Assembly: GCA_001839685.1 (NCBI GenBank)
Contig: MLAK01000001.1
Coordinates: forward strand, 225,433 to 289,432
DNA: 64,000 nucleotides
Direction of reading: 5' to 3'
From: Tritrichomonas foetus
Taxonomy: Eukaryota; Parabasalia; Tritrichomonadida; Tritrichomonadidae
Positions 21,825 to 32,162 of this stretch are shown one piece after another. The position numbers were made by a program, and so were the translations under genes. The notes beneath the pieces are model-generated. The model searched no databases and was not told the DNA's origin. It worked only from the letters and a program-made list of their open reading frames with translations. Positions within the stretch are counted from its first letter, which is position 1. Each line of letters starts with the position of its first letter.

Positions 21825-22010
21825 AAGAATAAGGAAAAGAAGAATAAAGGAAAGAAGAATAAGGAAAAGAGGAATAATGAAAAGAAGAATAATGAAAAGA
21901 GGAATAAGGGAAAGAAGAATAATGAAAAGAGGAATAAGGGAAAGAGGAATAATGAAAAGAAGAATAAGGGAAAGAAGAATAAGGGAAAGAAGAATAATGA
22001 AAAGAAGAGG
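21825..22010. repeat. Tandem repeat, 15-bp purine-only unit, about 12 copies
   Basis: The unit is roughly AGAAGAATAAGGAAA, with variants AAGGGAAAG and AATGAAAAG, so the plus strand is almost pure purine plus T. It lies between the 3' ends of convergent genes (21229-21600 and 22109-24400). An open frame through it (Arg/Lys/Met-rich) is an artefact of the repeat. Confidence 0.95.
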
Positions 22011-22108
22011 GTAGAAAAAGATAAATTTTTTCAGATGAAGAAAAATGAGAGAGTGATAACTATGAGTTATATGAATTTTTAATGGTCTTTAAAAAAATGA
22101 TTATTGAA

Positions 22109-24400
22109 TTATTGTTGTTCAATTGTAAAGAATCCCCATACTTCGACAATATCAGCGGAGAACACTGGCTGGCCTGCTAAGAAGGTTTGTGCTTCAGTGC
22201 TTCCCTGTTGGAAACCGATTCCGTAAGAATATTCGATTTGTGCGCTGCACTTATCAAAGTTATCGTCAAGAATGAGATCATATTTACCGAATGTAAGTGT
22301 AGATTCAGTAGCGAAAAGGTGGCATGAATCTTGTGTCCTTCCTCTATATGGAATGAAAGCATCTTGAGAAACGCTGAATAAGAAAGAACTACTTCCGTCA
22401 CCAAATGGTTCTCCATCACTGTTCCATTTGGCTGCAGCGAAACCACCGAAGATGAATTCATCCTTTTTAATCAAAACTGCAGTAATGCCTATTCCATCGA
22501 TCATTTCATGCATCTTCTTAATTGATCGGCCATCTCTTTCAGTTGAGAAAAGAAGATGTGTCTGTGGTTGAGCCTTGAATGGGAAGCATAAGTAAAGAGC
22601 AGTACATTGTGAAGGTTTATCAATGATACTTGTTCCAGAGAATGGTTGGAATGTTAATTCAAGTCCACGTGCTTTGTTCTTTTGTTCACGACGTTGAGCA
22701 AGGGCGACAAGTGAAGTATATTCAGGACCAGAATCACTCTTTCTCTTAAGAGATGAGTTTCTTGATTTTCTTGGTGGTGTGCTTTCTTTAGATGGTTGTT
22801 GTTGAACTTGTCTTTGTTGTTGAACTGGTTGTTGTTGTTGTTGTTGGCGAGCTGGTGGATGTTCTTGATAAGAATCATTTTCTGTGAATGTTGCCGATGA
22901 GCCTCCTTCATCTTCTTCAACTTCTGATTCATTAGATTGAACTTCTTCTTCAGCACGAATTGTTGATTGGAAATGTTGTTGTTTACCTCCTTTTTGTTTT
23001 GGTGGAGAATTCTTAACATTCTTCGGACTATTTTGTCTGGAATTTGATCCAGATGTTCTTGGTGGTGTACGTGATCCAGCTGGTTGTTTGTTTAATGATG
23101 GTGGCTTGTCTGTCGCACCAACATCAACATTTCCGAAAACTGTTAAATCAGCTTCAATCTTCAAATCTGATGGTAAATCGTTGGTTTCTTGCATTGATCC
23201 TACAAGCATTGAATGACGATCAAATGATCTTAAGAATGCTAATGGACCGGATGATGATTTATGAATACAAATAAATTTAGCAAGTGATTCAAGTTCAGCT
23301 TCTTTCCTAAGAAGTTCAGTTTTGGCTGAACGAACAATTAATGCTTTTTCACCAGCAAGTTCTTTTGCATGACGAATTGCAGCTGTTGCAATTCTCATAA
23401 TTTCTTGTTCAACTTCTTCTGCATTTTTATTGATAGCTGCGATTTTAGCATCAGCCTGTTCAATTTTTTCATGAATGGCATTCCTCCTGCGGGCGAAAAT
23501 TGGGTCTTCATGTGAAGAAGCTTCAATTGCTTCATTATAGGCCTGTTTAATCTCAATTAATGGGTGAGTGGCAGCATTTCCTTTTGAGTGGGAGCCTGTC
23601 ATTTTACATTTGAAGCAAACTGGACATTGGCATTGTGGACAATAATATTCAACGCGTTGGTCGTTGTGTAATGGGCAGAATTCAATCATGGCGCGAGCTT
23701 CTGTAAGAGGAATTCTACGATGGTTCTTTGTGATTTTGGCACTGTGGGATTCAGTATCGCATTGTGCACATAATTTGGCCGAATCGTTGACACACCAAAC
23801 TGTTGCCTTCTCTTTTCCGCAAAGGTCGCAAGTGTCGTCGTCGTCTTTGGCTTCGTTGAGGATGTCGCCACCAGGGAATCGAATTAAATTGCATGTTAAT
23901 ATTTGGGATGGATTGAAAACAACGTAATGGCCGTCAGATGATGTGCATATTGAATGATAACCGCTTCTGAGATTTGCGACAGTTGGAGTTTCTTCGAGGA
24001 AATCGCATTCTTCTGGTTCGATTGATGAACTCCTTTGGAAGTTTAAAGTATTTCCGAGGGCAACTGACAAGCGCACGACCTCAATTTGATCAGCATTTCT
24101 GTCAATATCGAAAGATCCAACCGAAAAAGCAAATCCTTTCTTTGGATCGACTTTAATTCCTTTAGAAGAGATATCAGAAACCGGCTGCTGAAGTTTCGAT
24201 GTTGGCACAAATACATCAACAACGTTTTGAGGACTCATTGATTTGCAAAATGTCTTGTATTGTGCGGAAATATGTGGATTTGATAGTTCATAACATTCGC
24301 TAACAGCTAACCTTGGTGCATTAAGTTGAAATTGAAGTTCGTATTCGATCTTTCCGAATGCTTCTGAGAGAGGAGTTACTGGAACAAGATTTGTCGACAT
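22109..24400 (-). CDS. B-box zinc finger protein with C-terminal TLDc domain, 763 aa
   Basis: After a 185-residue N-terminal region come two B-box zinc fingers. The first is at 191-231 (CDLCGKEKATVWC...CAQCDTESHS) and the second at 242-285 (FCPLHNDQRVEYYCPQC...CFKC). A helical coiled coil follows (about 290-385), as in TRIM-like proteins but without a RING. A Ser/Gln-rich linker with a poly-Gln patch (about 500-540) leads to a C-terminal TLDc domain (about 590-763). Its features are FIFGGFAAAKWNSDGE, SSSFLFSVSQD, FGKYDLILDDNF and FLAGQPVFSADIVEVWGF. TLDc domains act in oxidative-stress responses and in V-ATPase binding. The fusion suggests a scaffold; its partner is unknown. Confidence 0.88.
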   Translation of the reverse strand: MSTNLVPVTPLSEAFGKIEYELQFQLNAPRLAVSECYELSNPHISAQYKTFCKSMSPQNVVDVFVPTSKLQQPVSDISSKGIKVDPKKGFAFSVGSFDIDRNADQIEVVRLSVALGNTLNFQRSSSIEPEECDFLEETPTVANLRSGYHSICTSSDGHYVVFNPSQILTCNLIRFPGGDILNEAKDDDDTCDLCGKEKATVWCVNDSAKLCAQCDTESHSAKITKNHRRIPLTEARAMIEFCPLHNDQRVEYYCPQCQCPVCFKCKMTGSHSKGNAATHPLIEIKQAYNEAIEASSHEDPIFARRRNAIHEKIEQADAKIAAINKNAEEVEQEIMRIATAAIRHAKELAGEKALIVRSAKTELLRKEAELESLAKFICIHKSSSGPLAFLRSFDRHSMLVGSMQETNDLPSDLKIEADLTVFGNVDVGATDKPPSLNKQPAGSRTPPRTSGSNSRQNSPKNVKNSPPKQKGGKQQHFQSTIRAEEEVQSNESEVEEDEGGSSATFTENDSYQEHPPARQQQQQQPVQQQRQVQQQPSKESTPPRKSRNSSLKRKSDSGPEYTSLVALAQRREQKNKARGLELTFQPFSGTSIIDKPSQCTALYLCFPFKAQPQTHLLFSTERDGRSIKKMHEMIDGIGITAVLIKKDEFIFGGFAAAKWNSDGEPFGDGSSSFLFSVSQDAFIPYRGRTQDSCHLFATESTLTFGKYDLILDDNFDKCSAQIEYSYGIGFQQGSTEAQTFLAGQPVFSADIVEVWGFFTIEQQ

Positions 24401-25365
24401 TCAAAATTAAATCAAGCGTTTTAAATTTTTATTTTCCAATTTCTATACGTTAAGTGATTTATTTGGTCTTCACTTTTTCTGAAAATTTTATCTCGAAAAT
24501 TCTGTGATCGGAAGGCAGCAACACGATTTCGAAGAAAAGCCAAAATGGAGCCATCATTTCTAATGTAAGTAACATTTAAATGTAAAAAACACATTTCTTT
24601 CAATGATAGAAAGTTTATTTCTCACATTCAAGAAAAATAAATTTTATTTCAAGTGAATGACTCTTTTTTTGCCTTTTGTTAGTATACAATAAATTATATT
24701 TTAAGTGAATGACTTTTAATTTCATGAATCTTTTTTTCTTTTGTTGTATTTTAATCTTTGAACGATGGAACCACTCATCTGAAAATAATAAGAAGAAGAG
24801 AATTTTATGTTTACATTTATATGACTCTAAAATAAAATCAATATGAAAAACCAAAAACTCTTATTATTATCGGAAAATATTCACTTTTTCGACAGAAAAG
24901 CAAAGATACATGGATTTAGGGAATTTTTTCATCATTTTTTTTTTGGTCTTTTTGTCATTTTGATTAATCAGTTAACCAATTAGCCAAATTATAAGTCAAT
25001 ATCTTTCATTCTTTTATAGTTGTGTATAAAAAAAAAAAGAAAAAAATGATACATCTTTAATGAAAATTGATATTAGAAAAAAACATCGTTTATGAAAAAT
25101 TCAATTATTGCAGACGACACTTTTCCCCTCCGTTATTTATAAAAAACTATTTTTTTTCTAGTTATGGATAGATGTCTTTCGAATCAATCAATCAATTAAT
25201 TTTTTTAAAACTTAAGACTATAATTATTAGCTACCAATCGATTTCTAAATATTGCTATAGAAACAGCATATAATTTAAAATTAATTATTCGATACAAAAA
25301 CGATATATATAAAATCATTTTGTATTAATTCGTCTTTTTAATATAAAATAAAAACATAGGTTGGA
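24401..25365. other. Intergenic, no gene seen
   Basis: This is about 1 kb between the 3' end of the histidine kinase gene and the 5' end of the B-box gene, both on the minus strand. It is AT-rich with T-runs. Two short open frames (24421-24854 area) look random. No motif was recognised. Confidence 0.6.
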
Positions 25366-28300
25366 TTACTTGTTATTATTATTTCTATTAAATGGAAGGC
25401 TATATGCAAAAGCAATTTCATCTTCAATTTTTCTCATTGAAATAGGTTTGCTTACAAAATGGTTCATTCCAGCACTAATACATTCATCTTCATCTTCTTT
25501 CAAAGTAGATGCTGTCATTGCAATGATTGGAATATCTTTAAACCACTCATTACTTGCTCTAATCAAACGCGTTGCTTCTGTTCCATCCATTTTAACCATT
25601 TGATGATCCATAAAGATAACATTAAAATCTTTATCATTTTTAAGAGTTTCCAAAACCTCAGTCCCATCACTCACAACAACAAACCTTTTCTTCATCTTTG
25701 CAAGAAGCTTTTTAATAATGATTTGGTTCATTGAATTGTCATCAGCAACTAAAATTCGAAAACTTTCAGGAATCATTACTTTTTCAATTTCATGGGAATG
25801 CAGAACTTTAGAAAAGATATAATCTTGAATTCTCATCCAAAATTCAGCATTTCGGAAAACAGTGATATTTTTATCTTTATTTTCAAATTGTCGATCAGTG
25901 ATTACAATTATTTTCGCATTAGGAGCACTCTTTGCAATGTCTTTAGCTTTTGGAAGATCATCAATTTGGCATACAATTAATTTGATCTTGAGTAAATCAA
26001 CGGATTGGTTGTCAAATATGACATCAAATCCATAAAAATCAGAAAAGTGCTTAGTAAATGAATCTTTGGTGAAGATTTTCGGACAGAGATTTAAAACTTT
26101 GAAATGTCTTTTTCTCATTTTTGGTGAAACATATGGAGACATTAATGATTCGAATGGTAAAGTTATATTAAATGTTGTTCCCTTATTGATTTCAGTAACA
26201 TAATCAATGGTTCCATTTAAAGCATCAACCATTTGCTTTACTAATGCCAAGCATGCTCCGGTTCCTCTTGGTGGTCGTTCAAATTTTGAATCAATAAGTG
26301 GGAATGGTTCATAAATTGTACTTATTTCTTCAGGTAAGAATCCTACACCTGTATCTTCAACGTCAATACATAAATTATCATTTCTATAAGAGAAATAAAC
26401 AGTTATTGATCCATAATCGGTGAATTTGAGACTGTTCGAGATTAAATTTGTCGTAATTCTCGCTAAAAAGTGGGGATCGCCCGAAAGTAAAACAGGAACA
26501 TCAGGTGCTGTGATAACATTTAATTGAATTTTATTATTCATAGCTCTTTGTTCAAAACTAGAAATGACTGGCAGCAAAGTTTCAAATGTTTTGAAATTTA
26601 CTGTTTGTGGAATCATTTTCTTTTGGTCCATTTTCGCTAGATCAAGAGTGTCATTTAATAATTCAAGAAGTCGAGTGAAACTTGAACGAATACAAGAAAC
26701 AATTTCAATCGAATCAGGAGGTAATTGCGTTCCTTCAAGAAGTTCAAGAAGACCACTCATTCCGCTTAATGGCGTTCGGATTTCATGTGACATGTTTGCT
26801 AAAAATCGTGATTTGGCAGAATTGGCTTCTTCTGCACGCAATTTTTGTTGTTTGGCTTGTGCTGAAAGTGATTTAAGTTCAGTAGTATCAACAAGAATAC
26901 CCATCAATTGATTATCTTTATTACTTTTCATTCCTCTCATCATATACCATCTTATTTTATCAAACATGACAGGAATTTCGATATCAACAACATTGGATGA
27001 ACTTTGGAGAGCTGCTTTTAGTTGGTTTGTTAATTTTGATTGATCTTCAAGAACAACATTAAATTCAATTGTTGACCAATTCATATAAAATGGTTTATGT
27101 GCAATTGGCATTGCTGAATAAACCAATTCTTCATCACGATTATCATCAAAGAACCAAATAAGAACATTGGAATAGAGTAAGCCGATATCAATTAATTGTG
27201 TGATTTCTGCTGCACTGTCAAGAACAGTTTTATGATCAGTTACATCATGAGCCAAAACAGTTAAAAGATAACCAGCCGTAAGTGTGACAGAAACATCAAA
27301 GAATCGAATATCACCATCAATTAACAATTGAAGCATATACTGAGCCTCATTATTATGTGATACTAATAAATCATTGATGGAATCTTTAAATGTTTGTTTA
27401 TCAGTTTCAATAATCAAATCAATAATATCTTGAGAAGTATTTGTTTTCATTTTGGAAGTTATACAGGGTGATCCAAGTGTTGCAATTAATCGATCTGTGA
27501 GTGGATCAATACACCAAAATACAAAATTATTATTTGGTTCAGAAGGGAAGGAAATACAATTATTACCGAGTTTTACTTTTTCAATAATATTTGGAAATTC
27601 AGGGAAAGAAATAAAAGCATAATTGATCGAATGTAAAATTGGCATAATAAAATAATGATAATTATTGTTATGAGCAAGTAAGCGAACAGGGACATTCATA
27701 ACATCCCTTTTTGTTCGGAGTAACTTTCTATCATGTGGATGAACAAGAGAATATAAATCTTGTGGTGTTGAATAACCCAGATATTTACTTAATCGTGCAG
27801 TATTCTTTGCTAAAGCAAATTCATACTCAAATAATCGATTAATTTTGATTTCAAATTGTAATTTATTTTGAAGTGCGTAAAAATCATTGAAATAATTATT
27901 AATCATTTCAGAATAGAGTAAAGTAATATTGGTGTCATGAACTTCATCGAACATCGTAATTCGCTTTACAAGGAAATAGCCAGTATTTTTATTCACCATT
28001 GTTGGAATATTAGGTGTTTCTGGATGAAGATGATCAAAACCAAAAATATTAATTATTTTATCATCTTTGAATTCATAAAATGCTATATTCTCATTATGAT
28101 TTATATGATCAACAATTCTTTTCATTGTATAAAATTGTTTATCGGTATTCATTAACTGATGGAATGATAAAACAATTGAAAAGAATCCTTGAAATTGACG
28201 TTCAGAAGCTCGAATTGTTAATAAATTTCTTGGTAATGACATGCAAAGGATATATTGATATTGACCAATTTTAACTCGGTTTCCAAAAACTCTAAATAGA

Positions 28301-29634
28301 CCAATATTTAAAGTAACAACTTCAATTGCAGTAGCTTCACCATAAATTTTTGAAGCAAAAGTGACCAAAGCATTCTTTGCATCTTCATCTTTTGATTTTA
28401 GAATGATTGCATGGAAATCTTCATCATCATCAATTGAAAAGAATCCACAGCCAGTAAAGTCCATTCGATCGAGAATATTTTCAAGACATTGTTCAAGATC
28501 CGCGTCTGTTTGAATTTTTAATAAGTCGATCAGTGAGCCAATATAAATTCTATGAACATACCGGGCATGTAAACAGTGAAGACCAAACGATAAGCATCTT
28601 TGTTTTGGTGTACATATTAAAGAGCAAATTTCATCGTACAATTTAATTTCGACTTCAAGTTGTCTTTCTTTTGTTTCTTGGTCGATTGCAGTACGGCAAA
28701 TAATTGGTTCAGGCTCAACCATATCATAGCTTCGATATTGGCCATCATGCATTTCGACATTAGGCATGTATTCATCCATTGAGTCTTCCAATTGAAATAA
28801 AACCAAATAAGCATAACTACAAACTCGAACAAATTTAAATAATACAACTTGATCATCTTGCGCGCCAATATGGCAAATAATATTCTCATTTGGTGATGAT
28901 GAAAAAGTTCGAACCAAGTCTTTAACAAGTATGTAATAAGAATAAACCGGCTTAGATAAAACAGAACCACCTGTTGTAATAAACCAGTAATCATTATTGT
29001 TTAATTTTGTTAAAATATACATGATTCTAAAAAAAGCAACAATCAAAAAAACCAAAAATAAAATGAATGCAAAAAATGAAAATGAAGGCGCGGCATCAGA
29101 AAAAAAGAAATCAGAATTGTATGTTTGTTTGTCAGAAAAGATATAAAAATTTACGAATTCTGGGATAAAATCAAAATGGACAGATGTGTTGGAATTATCA
29201 TCTATTTTTGATGTGGAAAGAATATATTCTGAATTGGATAAATTTGAAACAATAAATCGATTCTTCATAAATAAATATTCAAGCTTTGAAGTTTCTGGAA
29301 TGTTATTGGGAATAAAAACCGTATTTTTTGTTCCATAATCTTGCTTTGTGATCAATATTCTCATTTTGGTTTGAAGTGTGCCAACTAAATTATATCTTTC
29401 AAAATTGCGCTTATATTTTTTTGAAAGAATATCTCGGTTCTTCTTTGTTAAAAATTCTGAGTCGGTCACGACCGTGAAAGGGCGAATGTTTTTGATTTGA
29501 GAAGATACAATTTCATCATATATCGTTTCTGTAAAAGAGGATGGCGAAAATACAGCAATTAAATTCTTTTCATACGGCGAAAAGCTCAGAACAATCGTCG
29601 GGAAAGTGAAAAATGCGAGAACAAACCGGAACAA
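25366..29634 (-). CDS. Membrane hybrid histidine kinase with receiver domain; no ATG at apparent start
   Basis: A signal-peptide-like N terminus (1-18) precedes an outside region (to about 180) and a membrane helix (about 186-207). Several PAS/GAF-like regions follow (about 380-920). The HisKA domain has the H-box MSHEIRTPLSG (His950). The HATPase domain has the N-box NLISNSLKFT (Asn1067), G1 DTGVGF (1094-1099) and an altered G2 RGTGACLAL (1123-1131). A degenerate receiver-like stretch (about 1178-1272) precedes a complete receiver. That receiver has acidic pair Asp1298/1299, phosphoacceptor Asp1343 (IFMDHQM), Thr1374 and Lys1396. It should autophosphorylate and relay to its own receiver. The first codon given is TTG; the first in-frame ATG is codon 91 (29362-29364), inside the outside domain. 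The phosphorelay domains themselves look intact. Confidence 0.9.
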   Translation of the reverse strand: MFRFVLAFFTFPTIVLSFSPYEKNLIAVFSPSSFTETIYDEIVSSQIKNIRPFTVVTDSEFLTKKNRDILSKKYKRNFERYNLVGTLQTKMRILITKQDYGTKNTVFIPNNIPETSKLEYLFMKNRFIVSNLSNSEYILSTSKIDDNSNTSVHFDFIPEFVNFYIFSDKQTYNSDFFFSDAAPSFSFFAFILFLVFLIVAFFRIMYILTKLNNNDYWFITTGGSVLSKPVYSYYILVKDLVRTFSSSPNENIICHIGAQDDQVVLFKFVRVCSYAYLVLFQLEDSMDEYMPNVEMHDGQYRSYDMVEPEPIICRTAIDQETKERQLEVEIKLYDEICSLICTPKQRCLSFGLHCLHARYVHRIYIGSLIDLLKIQTDADLEQCLENILDRMDFTGCGFFSIDDDEDFHAIILKSKDEDAKNALVTFASKIYGEATAIEVVTLNIGLFRVFGNRVKIGQYQYILCMSLPRNLLTIRASERQFQGFFSIVLSFHQLMNTDKQFYTMKRIVDHINHNENIAFYEFKDDKIINIFGFDHLHPETPNIPTMVNKNTGYFLVKRITMFDEVHDTNITLLYSEMINNYFNDFYALQNKLQFEIKINRLFEYEFALAKNTARLSKYLGYSTPQDLYSLVHPHDRKLLRTKRDVMNVPVRLLAHNNNYHYFIMPILHSINYAFISFPEFPNIIEKVKLGNNCISFPSEPNNNFVFWCIDPLTDRLIATLGSPCITSKMKTNTSQDIIDLIIETDKQTFKDSINDLLVSHNNEAQYMLQLLIDGDIRFFDVSVTLTAGYLLTVLAHDVTDHKTVLDSAAEITQLIDIGLLYSNVLIWFFDDNRDEELVYSAMPIAHKPFYMNWSTIEFNVVLEDQSKLTNQLKAALQSSSNVVDIEIPVMFDKIRWYMMRGMKSNKDNQLMGILVDTTELKSLSAQAKQQKLRAEEANSAKSRFLANMSHEIRTPLSGMSGLLELLEGTQLPPDSIEIVSCIRSSFTRLLELLNDTLDLAKMDQKKMIPQTVNFKTFETLLPVISSFEQRAMNNKIQLNVITAPDVPVLLSGDPHFLARITTNLISNSLKFTDYGSITVYFSYRNDNLCIDVEDTGVGFLPEEISTIYEPFPLIDSKFERPPRGTGACLALVKQMVDALNGTIDYVTEINKGTTFNITLPFESLMSPYVSPKMRKRHFKVLNLCPKIFTKDSFTKHFSDFYGFDVIFDNQSVDLLKIKLIVCQIDDLPKAKDIAKSAPNAKIIVITDRQFENKDKNITVFRNAEFWMRIQDYIFSKVLHSHEIEKVMIPESFRILVADDNSMNQIIIKKLLAKMKKRFVVVSDGTEVLETLKNDKDFNVIFMDHQMVKMDGTEATRLIRASNEWFKDIPIIAMTASTLKEDEDECISAGMNHFVSKPISMRKIEDEIAFAYSLPFNRNNNNK

Positions 29635-30191
29635 AAGTTGAGAAAATTAATGAAATTGATCGAGGGAAATAAAAATTTATATCAGGAATAAAATGTGTTT
29701 ATTTGCTTATCATCAAATATTTGAAAGATAATATATAAATATGCATATATTCATAAGTGTTATAATATATAAAATTCTTAATTTCTAATAATTATTATAT
29801 ATAAACCAAGATCTAGTCGAAACAATATTGAACAATGACAAATAGTATTCAAAAAAAAAAGAATTCGATTTTTTTTTTTTTTTTTTTTGCTTTGAATGAC
29901 AAACGGTTAATGGCTAATTTATGGTAAAATCGCAATAATGTGAATATCTTTATTTATCATCGAGTAATTCTAAATTTGTTAAGTATTTTCGACTAACTAA
30001 ATTATTAGAATCATAATTCAACACTTTTTTTTAATAAAACAATAATTCCAAAAAATTCACAAAAAAATCGAACTTTTTTTAATGTTAAAAAATTGGCATG
30101 ATGATAAATCGCATGTGTTAGAATACTTAAAACTTTTATCTTAATAAAAAAAAATCAGTGAGGATTTATTATAATATTTTGAGTCTTGAAC
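29635..30191. other. Intergenic with A10/T20 homopolymer tracts
   Basis: The gap is between two minus-strand genes. It contains ten A at 29851-29860 and twenty T at 29869-29888 separated by GAATTCG, which could fold as a hairpin. Nothing coding was seen. Confidence 0.65.
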
Positions 30192-31061
30192 TCATCCAAA
30201 AACGATTCTCTTCATTTTGTGAATCCAAATTCCGGTCTTTCTATCGTTATTTATTGTTTGGATCTTCTTACTAAGCTGTGGGAGATCCTCGTCTCTTTCC
30301 TCAGGTGTGTTAATTCTTTTGATTTGTGATGCAGCATCTTCCGCGTTTTGGCCGATGTACTGTGCGTTCATTTCAAGTGGCGACGCCTTGATTGACTGCC
30401 CGTACGATCTGGAAATGATATCATTCAAAACACGCTCGTCTGTCTTCGTTTTGAAAAAGTGGATTTCAAGCTCATAGTAATGGTTAGCCATTTGGCCGTA
30501 TTTGAAGAAAACGTCTTTCGGAATTGGAATTTCTTTCACATCAGTTTCGGGAATCGACGTGTAAGCGCCAAGGTGAAGCTTTCCTGATGATGAAGTATTG
30601 ATTGGGTCTATAACGAGACCGGCAAAGCAGCCGCCGCGTGCTTGCTGGTTAAGCCTATGATTTCTTACGTCGATTGCGGAGAAGAAGCACCAAAGTCCAG
30701 GGTGGGAGTGATACCATCCTGTTTGGTCTTCCGGTCGGCCGAGGAGATGCATGTCGTCAAAGTGTTGGATAGCTTTCCAGATTGCCCCATCGTCAGCGAT
30801 AACACGGGTTTCGGTACCTTCGATTGGAAGAGCGACTGCATCAGTAACAATGTATGACTGGTCTTTGAAATGACCAGCCAAGAAACCCATGATTTCTTTT
30901 TGGCTGGAAAGCGAATGATTGATCATATTTAATAAAGTGCGGGGATTAATATAAACATCTTTGAAGTAATGCGAATCGGTTTTTGCTGGACCATTTGTAC
31001 GGAAAGGTACAACGAAATCGTCGAATTTGATGGTAAAGTAATCAGATTCGCTGATTTGCAT
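30192..31061 (-). CDS. CSN5: COP9 signalosome subunit 5 (JAMM deneddylase)
   Basis: The protein is collinear with CSN5/JAB1. It has YFKDVYINPRTLLNMINH, VALPIEGTETRV (human ALPVEGTETRV), GWYHSHPG, LNQQ and VIDPINTSSSGKLHLGAY. The JAMM zinc motif is complete: Glu56, then His118-x-His120, then Ser128 and Asp131 in HxHx7SxxD spacing. CSN5 removes Nedd8 from cullins in the COP9 signalosome. At 289 aa it is a little short (human 334 aa), with a reduced C-terminal tail. The ATG at 31059-31061 is the first in frame. It is divergent from the coiled-coil gene at 31221, with only about 160 bp between the two ATGs. Confidence 0.94.
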   Translation of the reverse strand: MQISESDYFTIKFDDFVVPFRTNGPAKTDSHYFKDVYINPRTLLNMINHSLSSQKEIMGFLAGHFKDQSYIVTDAVALPIEGTETRVIADDGAIWKAIQHFDDMHLLGRPEDQTGWYHSHPGLWCFFSAIDVRNHRLNQQARGGCFAGLVIDPINTSSSGKLHLGAYTSIPETDVKEIPIPKDVFFKYGQMANHYYELEIHFFKTKTDERVLNDIISRSYGQSIKASPLEMNAQYIGQNAEDAASQIKRINTPEERDEDLPQLSKKIQTINNDRKTGIWIHKMKRIVFG

Positions 31062-31220
31062 TTTTGGCGAAATTTATTTGGTGAATAATTTGAAAAGGAA
31101 CTAATTTTTTGATAGGTTTATTTTGACAAAAGTGACGCATTGTCAGAATTAAGAATTTCTCATCAAATTTGATTTGGAAAAATCGGAAAAGTTGTTTTTT
31201 ACTCAAACGAAATAAGACAA

Positions 31221-32021
31221 ATGGCTTCAGTTCAAGAACTGCAAGCCCAGCTAAACGAAATTACAGAGAAATATAATAAGCTATTAGCAAGCACTCAAGA
31301 GCAGAATCTTCAATTACAAAAAATTGATAAAAGAAAAATGGTTCTCCACAAAATGGTAGAAGACGCGCAATTGGCCAAATCTGATTTGGTTTCAAAAATT
31401 CAAAAACTCGCAGAAGAAGAAAACATCAAAGCTAAGCAAATGCAAGAAGATGCAGATAAATTATCAAAAGAAACAAATCAAAAAATAATAGAAATATCTA
31501 AAATCAAAGACGAATACGAATTACTTTACAAATCGCTTGTATTACGACGAGAAAGATTGCTCGAGCATTGGGGATATTATGAAAAAGATTATTTAATGCA
31601 AATAGATGAACTTGATGCAAAATGTACTCTAATGTATGCCAAATACAGAGAAGTGTCACATAGAATATCCATCCTTTCAGAAGCGAAAAAAAATATGTCT
31701 GATGATATTCTAACCGGTCTTCAAACAAAACTTTTCTCTTCATTCAATTTGATTAGTCCTGATGAGAAACAGATACTTGAGTTCATACACAACAACATGG
31801 ACAATTTTCTTGATAATCCACCATTTGATACTTTAAACATTGAAGAAGAGGAGGAAGAAGAAATTTTGGAGGAGGCGGAAACAATAGAACTTATACCTAA
31901 TTTCCCGATTTTGATGACAACAGAAGAAAAAAAAAGGCAATTAGAAGAATTAAAATTAGAATGCCGGTCATTGCAAGAGGAACGCGATCGGCTGCTCGCG
32001 ACGAAGTCTTCCAGCAGCTAA
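31221..32021 (+). CDS. Coiled-coil protein, 266 aa
   Basis: No family is recognised. Residues 1-100 form a long heptad-rich coiled coil. Residues 100-200 are helical with several aromatic residues (LLEHWGYYEKDYLMQIDEL). An acidic Glu-rich stretch lies near 207-221, and a last helix (235-262) ends the protein. There are no catalytic motifs, signal peptide or membrane segment. The short divergent spacing with CSN5 means the two may share regulatory DNA; no ACGTTTA is present here. A large GA-rich satellite begins about 150 bp downstream. A cytoskeletal role is possible but unsupported. Confidence 0.7.
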   Translation: MASVQELQAQLNEITEKYNKLLASTQEQNLQLQKIDKRKMVLHKMVEDAQLAKSDLVSKIQKLAEEENIKAKQMQEDADKLSKETNQKIIEISKIKDEYELLYKSLVLRRERLLEHWGYYEKDYLMQIDELDAKCTLMYAKYREVSHRISILSEAKKNMSDDILTGLQTKLFSSFNLISPDEKQILEFIHNNMDNFLDNPPFDTLNIEEEEEEEILEEAETIELIPNFPILMTTEEKKRQLEELKLECRSLQEERDRLLATKSSSS

Positions 32022-32162
32022 ATGTGTTTATATTAAATGTATATTATCAGTCATTTGTAGTTTAAATTATTTATGGCTAATGTTTAACAAAATATGAATA
32101 TACTTTCTGATTAAGTATTGAGAAATCTGTTTGTTCCAGAATAATACTGGCAATCCAAAACA

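Noticed and set aside
21784..22014. 76-codon Arg/Lys/Met-rich ORF
   Set aside because: It is a translation of the 15-bp minisatellite, not a gene.
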